Notes under the pieces: model-generated
The model's database searches: none
What the model saw: the letters and a program-made list of their open reading frames with translations, nothing else
Told to the model about the DNA's origin: nothing
Shown: positions 44,909 through 54,931 of the stretch, one piece after another
How positions within the stretch are numbered: position 1 is the stretch's first letter
Layout of the letters: the number at the start of each line of letters is the position of its first letter
Translations under genes and position numbers: made by a program
NCBI GenBank assembly: GCA_030267565.1
Contig: BRXU01000020.1
Span: forward strand, 1,753,501-1,817,500
From: Pleodorina starrii
Taxonomy: Eukaryota; Chlorophyta; Chlorophyceae; Chlamydomonadales; Volvocaceae
DNA length: 64,000 bases
Direction of reading: 5' to 3'

Positions 44909-47900
44909 ATGAGCAGCAAAGGAAGCACCAAGCGGGTGCTGAACGTGAATGTTGGCATACTTGGACATGTCGATTCAGGGAAAACAAGTCTTGGTAAGAA
45001 CAGGATGGCCAAGTTGGTGGATGGCCAAGCAGTACAACAAGCATCATTTGTCCGCTGGTCCCCCTGCGCCCGGTTGTAGTGGCCGCCCTGTCGACACAGC
45101 TCTCCACGGCTGCGTTGGATAAGCACCCGCAAAGCAAGGAGCGGGGTATCACCCTGGACCTGGGCTTTTCAGCGTTCACGGTACGTCGCTGCCGACTCAG
45201 CGGGTTGGCTGACCTCCTGGGCGGTGCTCGCGCCGGCCGCCTACCATGAGCGCCTGTGCGCTGCGCGAGCCCCGTAGCTATCGCCTCCATACCAGTGCTG
45301 CTACATAGCGAAATGCTGCCGCGTCCGGAGGACGTGTTCGCGGGGATCACGAATCAGCCGTGTCGTCCGACGTGGATGTGTGCCTTTGCGTGTGTCTTTG
45401 TGTGGGGGGTGGGGTGGGTGGAAAGAAAGGAAGATACCGCAGCGGAGGGACGGAGACGGCGTGGGGTGGGGTGGAGTAGAGCATCCGGCGCGCATGACGG
45501 GCTTCTACGGCTTGCTTGGGTGTATACCTTGTAAGCCCTCAACGTCTGTCGGGCTTAATCCGACCACAATTGCACCAGCAGCGCCACTGTCGCTGCAAAA
45601 GAGAACCTGCGGGCTTTTGACCCGGCCGTGATCTGGGTTGCTCGCGGCGTTGCAGTTTCCGTGTCGCGCCCGCGGCGTCGCATGTGTTCAGAGCGCCGAT
45701 GGCTGGGACGGGATACACACGTCGCCGCTAGGTGGCGTCGTTATGACACCCCCTCGCTGGCGCTTGGAACACCCTCACACCCTCACACCCTCACACAACC
45801 AACTCCCTCACCCAACCAACTCCCTCACCCTCACCCAACCAACTCCCTCGCCCAACCAACTCCTCTTGTTGTCGTGTGAACGAATGTGGCATAAGCGAGG
45901 GCTAGGCCAGACCCACCCCCGCGGTTCCATCCTCATCATTACCCACCCACCCACCCAATCTCCCCTCCATCTTTTTTTCACCCACCCACCCACCCACCCC
46001 CTCCCCTCTCCTCCCCTGCCCGCCCGCGCGCACCCGCGCGCACTCCAACAGGCGCCGCTGCCGGATCATCTCGCCCACCTGCCGTACGATGAGCTGCAGT
46101 TCACTCTGGTGGACTGCCCCGGCCACGCCTCCCTCATTCGCACCATCATAGGGGGGGCGCAGATCATCGATATGATGGTCCTCGTCATTGACATCACCAA
46201 GGGTAGGGTAGGGGGGTAGGGGGGAGGGGAGGGTTCTAGGGTAGGGTAGGATGCGAGAGTTATAATGGGGGTAGGGTTCTAGGGTAGGGTATGTACGCAA
46301 TGCGCGCGATGCCGATGGTGGTTACGGTACTGCTGCTGCTGCTGCAGCCGTGTTGTCGCCGCGGCCCTCATCCGTCGCTGCGCTTGCCTTCGTCTGAAAT
46401 AGCCCCCTCCGGCCCTCCCCCACCTCGCAACCCCCCACCTCCCCCCCCCCACACCTCGCCACCAGGTCTTCAGACCCAGACGGCGGAGTGCCTGGTGGTG
46501 GGCGAGGTGGCCACCAGCCGTATGGTGGTGGCGCTAAACAAGGTGGGTGGGTGGGTGTATGGGTATGGGTGGGTGTATCGGGGTGGGGGTGGGGGTGGGG
46601 GTGGGGGGGGATTTGCGGGTGGGAGTGTGGGTGGGTGGGTGGGCGCGTGGGTGGCCGCCGACTGGACTGCCGGCTGCTGCTCTCTCTCGCGCGCGCGCGC
46701 GCCGGCCGCCGCTTCCCGGAATGCCGCGGACTGTCGCTGTCCGGTCGTCCGCGTGCCTGGACCCGCGAGTGCGTAGTGAGCTAGTGACCGCTTCCCGGAT
46801 TGCCGCGGACTGGGCTGCGGACTGCGGACTTGACTTGACTGCGGACCGCTTCCTGTATTGCTGACCGCTGATCGCTGACTGCTGTCCTCATACCGCCCCG
46901 TTGTGTCCGGCCCCGTTGTGTCCGGGCCCCTGCATCCGGCCCCCGTTGTGTCCGTCCCCGCCCCTTTCCTGCCCCTCCCCTCCACAGGTGGATCAGCTTC
47001 AGCCCGAGGAGGAGCGGCCCCGGGCGGTGCGGAGGGCCATCAAGCGGCTGAGTCAGACCTTCGCAATGACCAAGTTCGTGGGGGTGCACATGGTGCCGGT
47101 CTCAGCAAAGCCGGGTGGGAGTTTTTCGGGTTGGAGGGTGGGTTGGGTTGGCGGGAGGGGGGTATGAGGCCGGTGCCGGCAAAGCCGGGTGGGTTTTGGG
47201 GGGGTGGGGGAGGGGGTTGGGGGGGATGGTGCCGCTGTCGGCAAAGCCGGGTGGGTTGGGGTGGGGGGATTTTGGGGTTGGGTTGGGGGGTGTGTGAGGC
47301 CGCTGTCGGCAAAGCCGGGTGGGTTGGGTTGGGGTGGGGGTGGGGGGTGTGTGAGATCGCTGTCGACAAAAAAGCTGAGTGGGTAGGTGGGTGAGCGTGG
47401 GCGTGAGCGTGAGGCCAGCCACCCTCCGCCCTCGGAGGGAGCGCATTTTTGGCTCCGTTTGCTTCCGTTCGTCACCTCGATGCCTCGGCTGCGGTCGCAC
47501 CCTCCATCTCCATACCCGTGTTGCACCCACCATCTCCATCTCCATCTCCGCATTCCGCATTCCATCTCGTAATCTCGCGATCGCTGCGCCGCCGCCTCCC
47601 CCCCCCGCAGACGGCCAGACCGACCGTCCGCCGCTGGGTGTGGACGACCTGAAGGCGGCGCTGGTAGCGATGGTGCCCCCCGCCCCCCGTGTGGTGGCGG
47701 GTCCCTTTCTGTTCGCAATCGACCACTGCTTCCCCATCCGGGGCCAGGGCAGCGTGCTCACAGGCACCGTGCTGCAGGTGGGGGTGTGGGGGGGGAGGTG
47801 GGCGGAGGGGGGGGGGAGGTGGCGCCATGTTGACAACGTCTGTGTGTGTGTCTGTGTGTTTGGGGGGGTGCTGGGGGGTGGGGGTTAAAGGCTCATGTGA

Positions 47901-50900
47901 CCCATGTGGCCCACGTCACGGTGGGCGTCCTGTCCTCCCTTCCTCCCGTCCTCCTGTCTTCGGCCTTTTTCTTGGACGCGCGGCCGCCATCGAACCCCCG
48001 TTCGAACCCCATCCCAAACCCCATGCGCTGTGCCCGTTCCCGGACTCTGCCAACACCCCCTATCAAGAACAACTACAACCCCATTACATTACTCCCGGCA
48101 TCTCTCTCCCTCCCTCTCTCTCTATCTTCCTCTCTCTCTGTCTCTCTTCCTCTCTCCCCAACAGGGCTCCATCTCCCTTAACGACCCGCCGACCCGCCAG
48201 CCGGCCCGCCCAACAAACTGCGGCCGCCCATCCATCCACCGCCCGCCCCCCTATCCACCGCCCGCCCCCCTATCCACCGCCCGCCCCCCTATCTTCCCCT
48301 CTCTCTTCCTCTCTCCCCCACCGCGTTGCGTTCCCTCGCCCCGGGCCGTTCTTATTATCTCCCCCCCCCCCAAACAGGGCTCCATCTCCCTGAACGACCC
48401 GCTGGAGCTTCCCGCGCTGCGTCAGACTCGGCCGGTCAAGTCCATGCAGATGTTCCGAGCCCCCGTGCAGCGGGTGGTTCAGGGCGACCGGGTGGGCATC
48501 TGCGTCACACAGCTGGACCCGGGGCTCATAGAGAGGGGGCTGGCATGCAGCCCCGGTACCGTGCCCACCTTTCGAGGCGCGGTGGCGGCGGTGGAGAAGA
48601 TCCGCTTCTACGCAGGTGCTCGGGGGTGGGAGGGGGGTGGGAGGGCGGGGGAGTACCGTCGGACGGGGCGGGGCGCGGCGGGGCCGCCAAAACACACACA
48701 CACACACATACACACACGCACACATACACACAGGCCACCCGTTCCCACCTGCACTGAAACCCCCCCTGCTGGCTTCCCTCTTTCCCCCTCCCCCCCCGCC
48801 CCTCCATAACCCCCGGCCCCGGCCCTCCCCCCGTATCTTCTTTCCCCCCCCCACCATGGCGGCGCGGCTCGTACTTGCTACACCCTCTCGGTTTGTATAT
48901 AACGTCCTCTGCTGTTTGCAAGCTTACCTCGTTTTTCTTTTGCAGACAGGAAGGATATTTCTCTGATTTGATACCGTTTACGGGCTCCGGCCTATACGTG
49001 GATAACCCCCCGCCCCTCCATACCCCCCGGGCCCGGGCGCCCCCACGTATCTTCTTAACCCCCCCCCCTCCGCTGCGAAATTTTCTTCCCCTCCCCCCCT
49101 CCCCCTCCTATCCCCCCCCCCTCCAGGTCGCGTCCCCAGCCGCGCCAAGTTCCACGTGGCCGTGGGTCACAGCACCGTGATGGCCGAGATGACGTTCTTC
49201 GGTACGACAGACGGGGAGGGCGGCTCCAGGGAGACTGCGCTGGCGGCGCTGGTCGCCAATCTGAATGCGATGGCGCTGGCGGGCAGTCCCATGGGCTTCG
49301 ATGCGGAGAGGGACTACCTGTACCAGGTGGGATGGGAGGGAGGAGGTTTTAGGTTTTTTTTAGGGTTTTTTCAGGGTTATTTTTAGGGTTTTGGGGGGTT
49401 GTTTTTAGGGTTTTAGGGTTTTTCGGGATTTTTTAATGTTACGAAAACCGACCGAGCCTCCTCTCACACCGCCCGCCCAATCCAAATCAACCCTTCCCGC
49501 CCAACCCAACCGGGTTGGATCAACGATAGGACGAGCTGTACGGCTTGGAGGGACGACCCCTGGCGGCGGCGGCGGCAGCATCGGCATCGGCTGCTGCGCA
49601 GGCCTCTGTGCGGGAGGGCGAAGACGTGGAGGCGGAGGAGGAGGCCAGGGAGCGGCACTTTGGTCCGCAGTGGGTCCTCCTGAAGTTCGATCAGCCCATC
49701 ACCGCCCCAAAGGTAATCATAACGAGTTAATGACCGGCCGCATGGGTGGGTGGGTGGGGGGGTGGGAGGGATTCCCCGGGGGGTACGGCGACACCCGGGT
49801 GTGTGGTTCCCCGACTGCGGTATTGCCCACGCCGAGGGGTATGGGGCAAGGCAAGCCGTGGGGGGGAGCAACCAAGCAAGGACACATGGAGTACTGTTTT
49901 TCCGCCGACGGAATTTCGCGCCGACGGAATTTCCGCCGCCGAAATTTTCCGTCGCCGATGGAATTTCCGCCCATTTCGGAACTTGCGCCGACGGAATTTC
50001 CGAAATTTTCCGTATCGACGGAATGTTCCTCAGGATGCACTGGTCATAGGGGCCAAGTTTGACGGCGAGACGCACGGCGAGGCATGCAGGTGGGTGGGTG
50101 GGGGTGGGCGGTTCTCCACGTATAGGCCGGAGCCCGTGAACGGTAACGTAACAGAAGAATTCCGTCTCATCTGCAAAAGAACAGGGGGGGGCTTTGTGTG
50201 TATGTGGGTGGGATGGGGGGTGGGGGAGGGGCTTTGTGGGGGAGGTGGGGCTTGCGAGGCTGGGCCGGGGGGCCCGGGGGCCCCTTCGGCCCCGGCTGCT
50301 GCGGCACGCCACCGGGGGCGCCAGGCACCTGGGATCTGGGATCTGGGATCTCTTTGCCGTACGGACCGGTACGCATGCGGACAGCGAGCGCGCATGTGTG
50401 TGTGTGTGGGGGGGGGGGGAATGGAACCGTGCGTGTGTGGGGCCTTTCGCCACCAACTCCCTCCCCCCAACGGTCGGACCTGCCTGCCCACCCGTAAGCA
50501 GCGGACGCCTCAACCGTTGCCGTTGGTGCTCAGTCCCGACGCGGCGGCCTTTGTGTTCCCCCCGGAACAGGGACCCCCGAGTCCCCCGACCAGGCTGGCT
50601 GGCTGGCGTTCCAATCACTGGCCAATCCCCGCCCGCCCGTTCTTCCCCGGACTCAACCCACCAACCCCACCCCGACCCCCACCCCCACCCCCACCACCGG
50701 CAGGTTGGCGCACCCATTACTTCACTGTTCATTCCCCGCCCTCTGTCCCTCACCACCTGAAATGAACCGACTTACCCACCCACAAGGGCTTTGCGGGGGA
50801 GGTGGGGCTTGCGAGGCTGGGCCGGGGGGCCCGGGGGCCCCTCCGCCCCCTGCTGCTGCAGCACGCCACCGGGGGCGCCAGGCATCTGGGATCTGGGATC

Positions 50901-52376
50901 TGGAATCTGGGATCTCTTTGCCGTACGGACCGGTACGCATGCGGACACCACCGAGCGCGCATCGATGTGTGTGTGGGTGGGTGGAATGGAACCGTGCGCG
51001 TGGGGGGCCTCTCGCCACCAACTCCCCCCCAACGGCCCCGACCTGCCTGCCCACCCGTAAGCAGCTGATGCCGCAACTGAAGCCGCAACGAAGCCCGCCT
51101 TGATCACGGTGACCGTTTACCGGCTCCGGCCTAAACGTGGATAACCGCCCGCCACCCCCACCCCCCCCCCACCCCCCCCCCGAGAGCAGGTTGGCCTTCT
51201 ACGGGCGACTGGTGTCCTTGGTGGACCCCTCCCGGCCCGAGGAGCTGGCTCGGCTGCGGCTGTTCAAGGTCAAGAGCCGCTCCGGAACCATCGAGCGGCT
51301 GCAGCCCGACGGCGCCACCGCCATCGTGCGGGGACTGATAAAGAAGGAGAGCGACGTGGCGGTCTTCCTGGGGCTCAAGGTGGGTTGGATGGGTGGGGTT
51401 GGGTGGGGTGGGTGGTAATTAAAACGGTCCGGGGCGAGGGAACGCCCCGGGGTGGGTGGGTGGGTTGAGTTGGGTTGGGTTGGGTTGGGGGGTGGTTGAG
51501 GGGAAGCCGCCTCGGGCCGACCCATCACGGAGGACGGAGCGCGCCCATCCCCGCCCTCACCCTTGGCTAACGTCGTCTCCGCCACCCTTCGCTGCGGTGT
51601 CCTTTTTCTTACCTCCTCCCTCCCTCTCCCCCTCTCCCCGTCTCCCCGTCTCCCCCTCTCCCCCTCTCCCCCTCTCTCCCGGACGTACGTACGGACGGAC
51701 CTGGACCTGGACCCGGGGCCCGCAGGTGACCACGGGTCGAGGCGAGCAGGGCGTGATCGAGGGATCCTTTGGGAAATCGGGAAAACTCAAGGTGAGGGGT
51801 TACCGGTACCATATCATCTATATCATCTTTGCCAGCAGAAGAGACCGGCGCCGTCCGTCGGGTCGCTCGTGGCTGGGCACCGTATCCGGGCGCGCCCAGC
51901 GGTCGATAGGCTGTGTCCCGTCCTGGCCTGTTCTGTTCTGTCCCGTCCCGTCCTGTGATGGCTGATGGGGGGTCGGTGCATGGACCGGCTTACAGGGCTG
52001 CACCAGACGCTGCCAGGCAAAGCGCGGGAGCGCACCGCTTCCTCGTCCCCCTCCCGCGCCCGCCACTTTCCTTTCCTTTCCCCTCGTATTTTCTACCCCC
52101 CCCCCCCGGGGGTCTTGGCCTGCGGTGGTTGATCGATTGTGTTGATCGCCTTGATCATCTTTGATCATCTTTGATTTCCTTGATCATCGCCGCCTCCGCC
52201 TCCGCCTCCGCCTCCGCCTCCGCCTCCGCCTCCGCCTCCGCCTCCGCCGGCGGCCGCAGGTGTACTTCGCGGGTGGGCTGGCGGCGGGCGGGCGCAGCGC
52301 CGCGGATGACGTCATCACACTGCGCTGCAAGCGTTACCTGTTCGACCCCAATGCCAAAAAGGCGCTGCAGCAGTGA
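44909..52376 (+). CDS. EFSEC: Selenocysteine-specific elongation factor EFSec (13 exons, 585 aa)
   Basis: GTPase that delivers Sec-tRNA to ribosomes at UGA codons of selenoprotein mRNAs, with SECIS elements. Exons: 44909-44993, 45080-45180, 46052-46202, 46466-46542, 46988-47114, 47611-47777, 48378-48615, 49127-49326, 49530-49712, 50034-50089, 51190-51379, 51726-51791, 52260-52376. All are GT-AG, phases match and the total is divisible by three. G1 is GHVDSGKT (19-26), G2 RGITLDLGF (50-58), G3 DCPGH (83-87), G4 NKVD (137-140, split by intron 4) and G5 SAK (177-179). Domain 2 has FLFAIDHCFPIRGQGSVLTG. Domain 3 has KFHVAVGHSTVMAEMTFFG and QWVLLKFDQPI. The EFSec-specific C-terminal domain has LVIGAKFDGE, RLAFYGRL, GLIKKESDVAVFLGLKV, GVIEGSFGKSGK and a basic end. 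The length matches animal EFSec (about 596 aa). Green algae of this group are known to use selenocysteine. No selenoprotein gene is evident in the window. Confidence 0.95.
45429..45462 (+). repeat. Interspersed repeat family C, EFSec intron 2
   Basis: GGAAGATACCGCAGCGGAGG then GACGGAGACGGCG, a near-consensus copy. Confidence 0.85.
48160..48195 (+). repeat. Decoy copy of the EFSec exon 7 start
   Basis: CCCCAACAG then GGCTCCATCTCCCTTAACGA duplicates the polypyrimidine tract, acceptor and first 20-odd bases of exon 7 (true copy from 48370, exon from 48378). The copy diverges after ACGACCCGC. It would supply a competing 3' splice site. Confidence 0.85.
48321..48357 (-). repeat. Interspersed repeat family D (reversed), EFSec intron 6
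   Basis: CCGCGTTGCGTTCCCTCGCC then CCGGGCCGTTCTTATTA. It lies 20 bp before the true exon 7 acceptor. Confidence 0.82.
48971..49007 (-). repeat. Interspersed repeat family A (reversed), EFSec intron 7
   Basis: ATACCGTTTACGGGCTCCGG then CCTATACGTGGATAACC. A reversed family C remnant (CCTCCGCTGCGAAATTTTCT) follows at 49067-49087. Confidence 0.85.
49347..49435 (+). repeat. Interstitial telomere-like TTTTAGGG array, EFSec intron 8
   Basis: Degenerate tandem units include several exact TTTTAGGG and TTTTTAGGG blocks mixed with TTTTTCAGGG and TTTTTCGGG. TTTTAGGG is the telomere repeat of Chlamydomonas. The tract starts about 20 bases after the exon 8 donor. Confidence 0.85.
49896..50025. repeat. 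Cluster of CGACGGAATTTCC words, EFSec intron 9
   Basis: GACGGAATTTC, GATGGAATTTCC, and CGAAATTTTCCG in both orientations occur about eight times in 130 bp, giving overlapping inverted repeats. The cluster ends at the exon 10 acceptor. Confidence 0.85.
50111..50159 (+). repeat. Interspersed repeat family A, EFSec intron 10
   Basis: GTTCTCCACGTATAGGCCGG, AGCCCGTGAACGGTAACG, TAACAGAAGAA. A reversed copy at 51108-51145 lies at the other end of the same intron. Confidence 0.87.
50226..51063. repeat. Direct duplication of about 280 bp within EFSec intron 10
   Basis: Block 50226-50513 and block 50788-51066 share GAGGTGGGGCTTGCGAGGCT, CGCCACCGGGGGCGCCAG, GGATCTGGGATCTCTTTGCC, GTACGGACCGGTACGCATGC and CTGCCTGCCCACCCGTAAGC in the same order. 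They are separated by about 275 bp of unrelated sequence. Confidence 0.93.
51108..51145 (-). repeat. Interspersed repeat family A (reversed), EFSec intron 10 end
   Basis: GTGACCGTTTACCGGCTCCG then GCCTAAACGTGGATAACC, about 40 bp before exon 11. Confidence 0.85.
51417..51450 (+). repeat. Interspersed repeat family D, EFSec intron 11
   Basis: AATTAAAACGGTCCGGGGCG then AGGGAACGCCCCGG, a shortened copy. Reversed family C follows at 51568-51610. Confidence 0.75.
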
Positions 52377-53610
52377 GAGCAGTGAGTGCAGTAGAGGGCG
52401 GCAGTAGAGGGCGGCAGTAGAGGGCGGCAATTAGAACGGCCCGGGGCGAGGGAAGGCAACGCAGTAGAGGGGGGCGGGCCGGACTACCTGCATCGAGGTA
52501 GGCCGCATCGAGGTAGGTCGAATCGAGGTAGGTCGCAAGAGGCCTGGATGTAGGCCTCATGGAGGTAGGCCGCCTGCATTGAGGTCGGACTGCATCGCGG
52601 TAGGCCTTATGGAGAGGCCTGGATGGAATGGATGCGTGAATGGGTGGATGGCTGAATGGATCAACGAATGCCGGACCTATCTGCGTTGCCGCTTTACGGC
52701 AGTATCCGTACACGGTGTGTGCGTGTGGGTGTGTGTGTGTGCCGCGTGGCCGCGGTGTGCTTTGGCTGATGCTGATGCGGCAACGGCGGCCCCTGTCCTG
52801 TTTGTCGATGTCATGTTTGATTGTTTGGGTGTTTTGGTGGCTGCTGGTTGGCTGGCTGGACTGCTGGCTGCGGGACTGGATCCTGGATCCTGGATCGGTG
52901 GCTGGTTCCTGGATGGTTGGGCGCCAGGCGGATCAGCAGTGTTTGTATCTTCGTCGTTCAAATGATCCGACGGCCCGAAGGGCCCCTTTCGTCCAAAAGA
53001 AAGAAAGCCCAAAAAGAAGATACGAACACCGGACGGATGGCTGGTTGGGCGCCAGACGGCTGCGAGGTACCACCCGGTACGATTGCGAGGGAGACTTTCG
53101 CTGCGAGCTTGACTTAAGCGCGGTCCGGTGCGGCTCCTGTGGACCGCAGCGCAGTGCGCAATGTGCGGGTCGGGTCCTGTGTCCTAGGTTATCTGGGTCC
53201 TGTGTCCTAGGTTATCTGGGTCTAGGTGATCTGGGTCCCGGGTGATCTGGGGGCAAGAAGGACGACGAAAGGCCTCGCACGTGCAGCTGCCGCAGGGCTA
53301 GGTGGGACTTGGGAGGCAGAGAAGGAAAGTACGGAGACAAGAACGGACATGCGCTGCGAGGCAGGTCACGGCATGTCGCGTTGTTTAGGACCGCCAGTCG
53401 GGAATGGCGCATGCGTGGCGGCGTCAGCACGCGCCGTGGATTCAGAGCGTAGTTCGTGTTGCTGATCCGCATTTCCAGCTGTCGTACGACTATGCCATTA
53501 AGACCTAGGGAAGCGTCCAGCCTCGTACACCCACACAGCTTTCATACAGACATACACAAACGACTTGGCACGGTAGGCACGGCCGGGACATGCGGTTCCA
53601 TGGTTATGGT
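52377..53610. other. EFSec 3' UTR and spacer to the second histone pair
   Basis: No clear TGTAA signal was found. A family D copy (TTAGAACGGCCCGGGGCGAG) is at 52429-52464. Repeated CATCGAGGTAGG words lie at 52488-52600, and a duplicated GTCCTGTGTCCTAGGTTATC at 53173-53220. No gene is recognised. Confidence 0.55.
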
Positions 53611-53626
53611 GGTGTTGAGAAACACC
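53611..53626 (-). terminator. Histone 3' stem-loop of H2A (copy 2)
   Basis: Reverse complement of GGTGTTTCTCAACACC, 48 bases beyond the stop. Confidence 0.95.
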
Positions 53627-53673
53627 GGGTTTTGGGTGCGGGTGCAGATGTCGGGTAGCCACTGCCGCTGTGC

Positions 53674-54066
53674 TTAGGCGGTCTCCTCCTCGGCCTTGCC
53701 GCCCTTGGACTTCTTGGGCAGCAGCACGGCGTGGATGTTGGGCAGCACACCGCCGGACGCGATGGTCACCTCGCCCAGCAGCTTGCCGAGCTCCTCGTCG
53801 TTGCGGATGGCCAGCTGGATGTGGCGCGGGACGATGCGGTTCTTCTTGTTGTCGCGGGCAGCGTTACCAGCCAGCTCCAGCACCTCAGCGGTCAGGTACT
53901 CGAGCACGGCGGCCAGGTACACCGGCGCGCCGGCACCGATGCGCTCGGCGTACTTGCCCTTCTTCAGGTAGCGAGCGATGCGGCCAACGGGGAACTGAAG
54001 GCCAGCCTTGGAGCTGCGGCTCACGGCCTTCTTGCCAGCGGTCTTGCCCTTGCCGCGACCAGCCAT
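53674..54066 (-). CDS. H2A: Histone H2A, copy 2 (130 aa)
   Basis: The protein is identical to the H2A at 32470-32862, with few silent base differences. The N-tail, acidic patch, docking domain and AEEETA end are the same canonical features. It is transcribed to the left, divergently from H2B at 54380, so the whole pair is inverted relative to copy 1. Confidence 0.99.
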   Translation of the reverse strand: MAGRGKGKTAGKKAVSRSSKAGLQFPVGRIARYLKKGKYAERIGAGAPVYLAAVLEYLTAEVLELAGNAARDNKKNRIVPRHIQLAIRNDEELGKLLGEVTIASGGVLPNIHAVLLPKKSKGGKAEEETA

Positions 54067-54379
54067 TGTATTAGTTTCGGAAAAGGTTAAGAGGTCAGAA
54101 GTTTGTTAAATTTCTTTGAATTGAAATTATTGAGTTGAAAATATATGTTGAAAACGGTTGCTTTAAGTAGTGTTGGCAAATGGCGCAGCAAAGAACAGAG
54201 GACGGAGTCGGTTTCCGCCCGTTGGCCGAGCATTTGGTCAGCTCGCCGGTGCCAACGGTCTGTAACGCCCCTCGGGTCGGGTCGCTCGGTCCACTTGCGG
54301 GGAAGTGCCCATTTATAGCCGAATATAATCATTTGTCCACAATTACCAATTCCTCTCTACAAAGTCATATATCGCAACA
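54067..54379. promoter_or_regulatory. Divergent H2A-H2B promoter region (copy 2)
   Basis: Inverted near-copy of 32145-32469. The TATA-like CATTTATAGCC is at 54310-54320, 60 bp before the H2B ATG. GGTCAGCTCGCCGGTGCCA at 54237-54255 is the reverse of the TGGC-C-GCGAGCTGACC element. Conservation between copies is high near these motifs and lower next to the H2A start. Confidence 0.75.
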
Positions 54380-54865
54380 ATGGCCCCCAAGAAGGACGAG
54401 AAGACCGCCTCGCAGCCCGAGGCTGCTGCTGCTGAGATCAAAGCTGAGGCCAAGCCCAAGGCTGAGAAGGCCCCCAAAAAGGAGAAGAAGGAGAAGAAGG
54501 CGCCGGCCAAGAAGGCGGCTAAGGAGTCGGCTGGCGATGGCGCTGCCGATGGCGACAAGAAGGCCAAGAAGAAGGTCAAGGTCGCCAAGAGCGAGACCTA
54601 CAAGCTGTACATCTACAAGGTGCTCAAGCAGGTGCACCCGGACACCGGCATCAGCTCCAAGGCCATGTCCATTATGAACAGCTTCATCAACGACATCTTC
54701 GAGAAGGTCGCCACCGAGGCCTCCAAGCTCAGCCGCTACAACAAGAAGCCCACCGTCACGTCGCGCGAAATTCAGACCGCCGTGCGCCTGGTGCTGCCCG
54801 GCGAGCTGGCCAAGCACGCCGTGTCGGAGGGCACCAAGGCCGTCACCAAGTTCACCTCGGCCTAA
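54380..54865 (+). CDS. H2B: Histone H2B, copy 2 (161 aa)
   Basis: The same protein as the H2B at 31641-32144 except in the N-tail: six residues fewer in the KEKK repeat, Thr for Pro and Ser for Pro replacements, and Lys for Asn before the repeat. The fold from [12 protein letters not shown] to TKFTSA is identical. The start ATG lies in a CAACAATGGCC context. A 3' stem-loop follows 50 bases after the stop. Confidence 0.99.
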   Translation: MAPKKDEKTASQPEAAAAEIKAEAKPKAEKAPKKEKKEKKAPAKKAAKESAGDGAADGDKKAKKKVKVAKSETYKLYIYKVLKQVHPDTGISSKAMSIMNSFINDIFEKVATEASKLSRYNKKPTVTSREIQTAVRLVLPGELAKHAVSEGTKAVTKFTSA

Positions 54866-54915
54866 AATAACTGCTCGGCGACCAAGGTTTTCTTTTTGCT
54901 TCCCCCCAAACACCC

Positions 54916-54931
54916 GGTGTTTCTCAACACC
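54916..54931 (+). terminator. Histone 3' stem-loop of H2B (copy 2)
   Basis: GGTGTTTCTCAACACC, 50 bases after the stop. Confidence 0.95.

Noticed and set aside
49464..50756. 430-codon minus-strand frame over EFSec introns 9-10
   Set aside because: It is antisense to EFSec exons 9-10 and the duplicated intron block, with proline/serine-rich translation and no domain.
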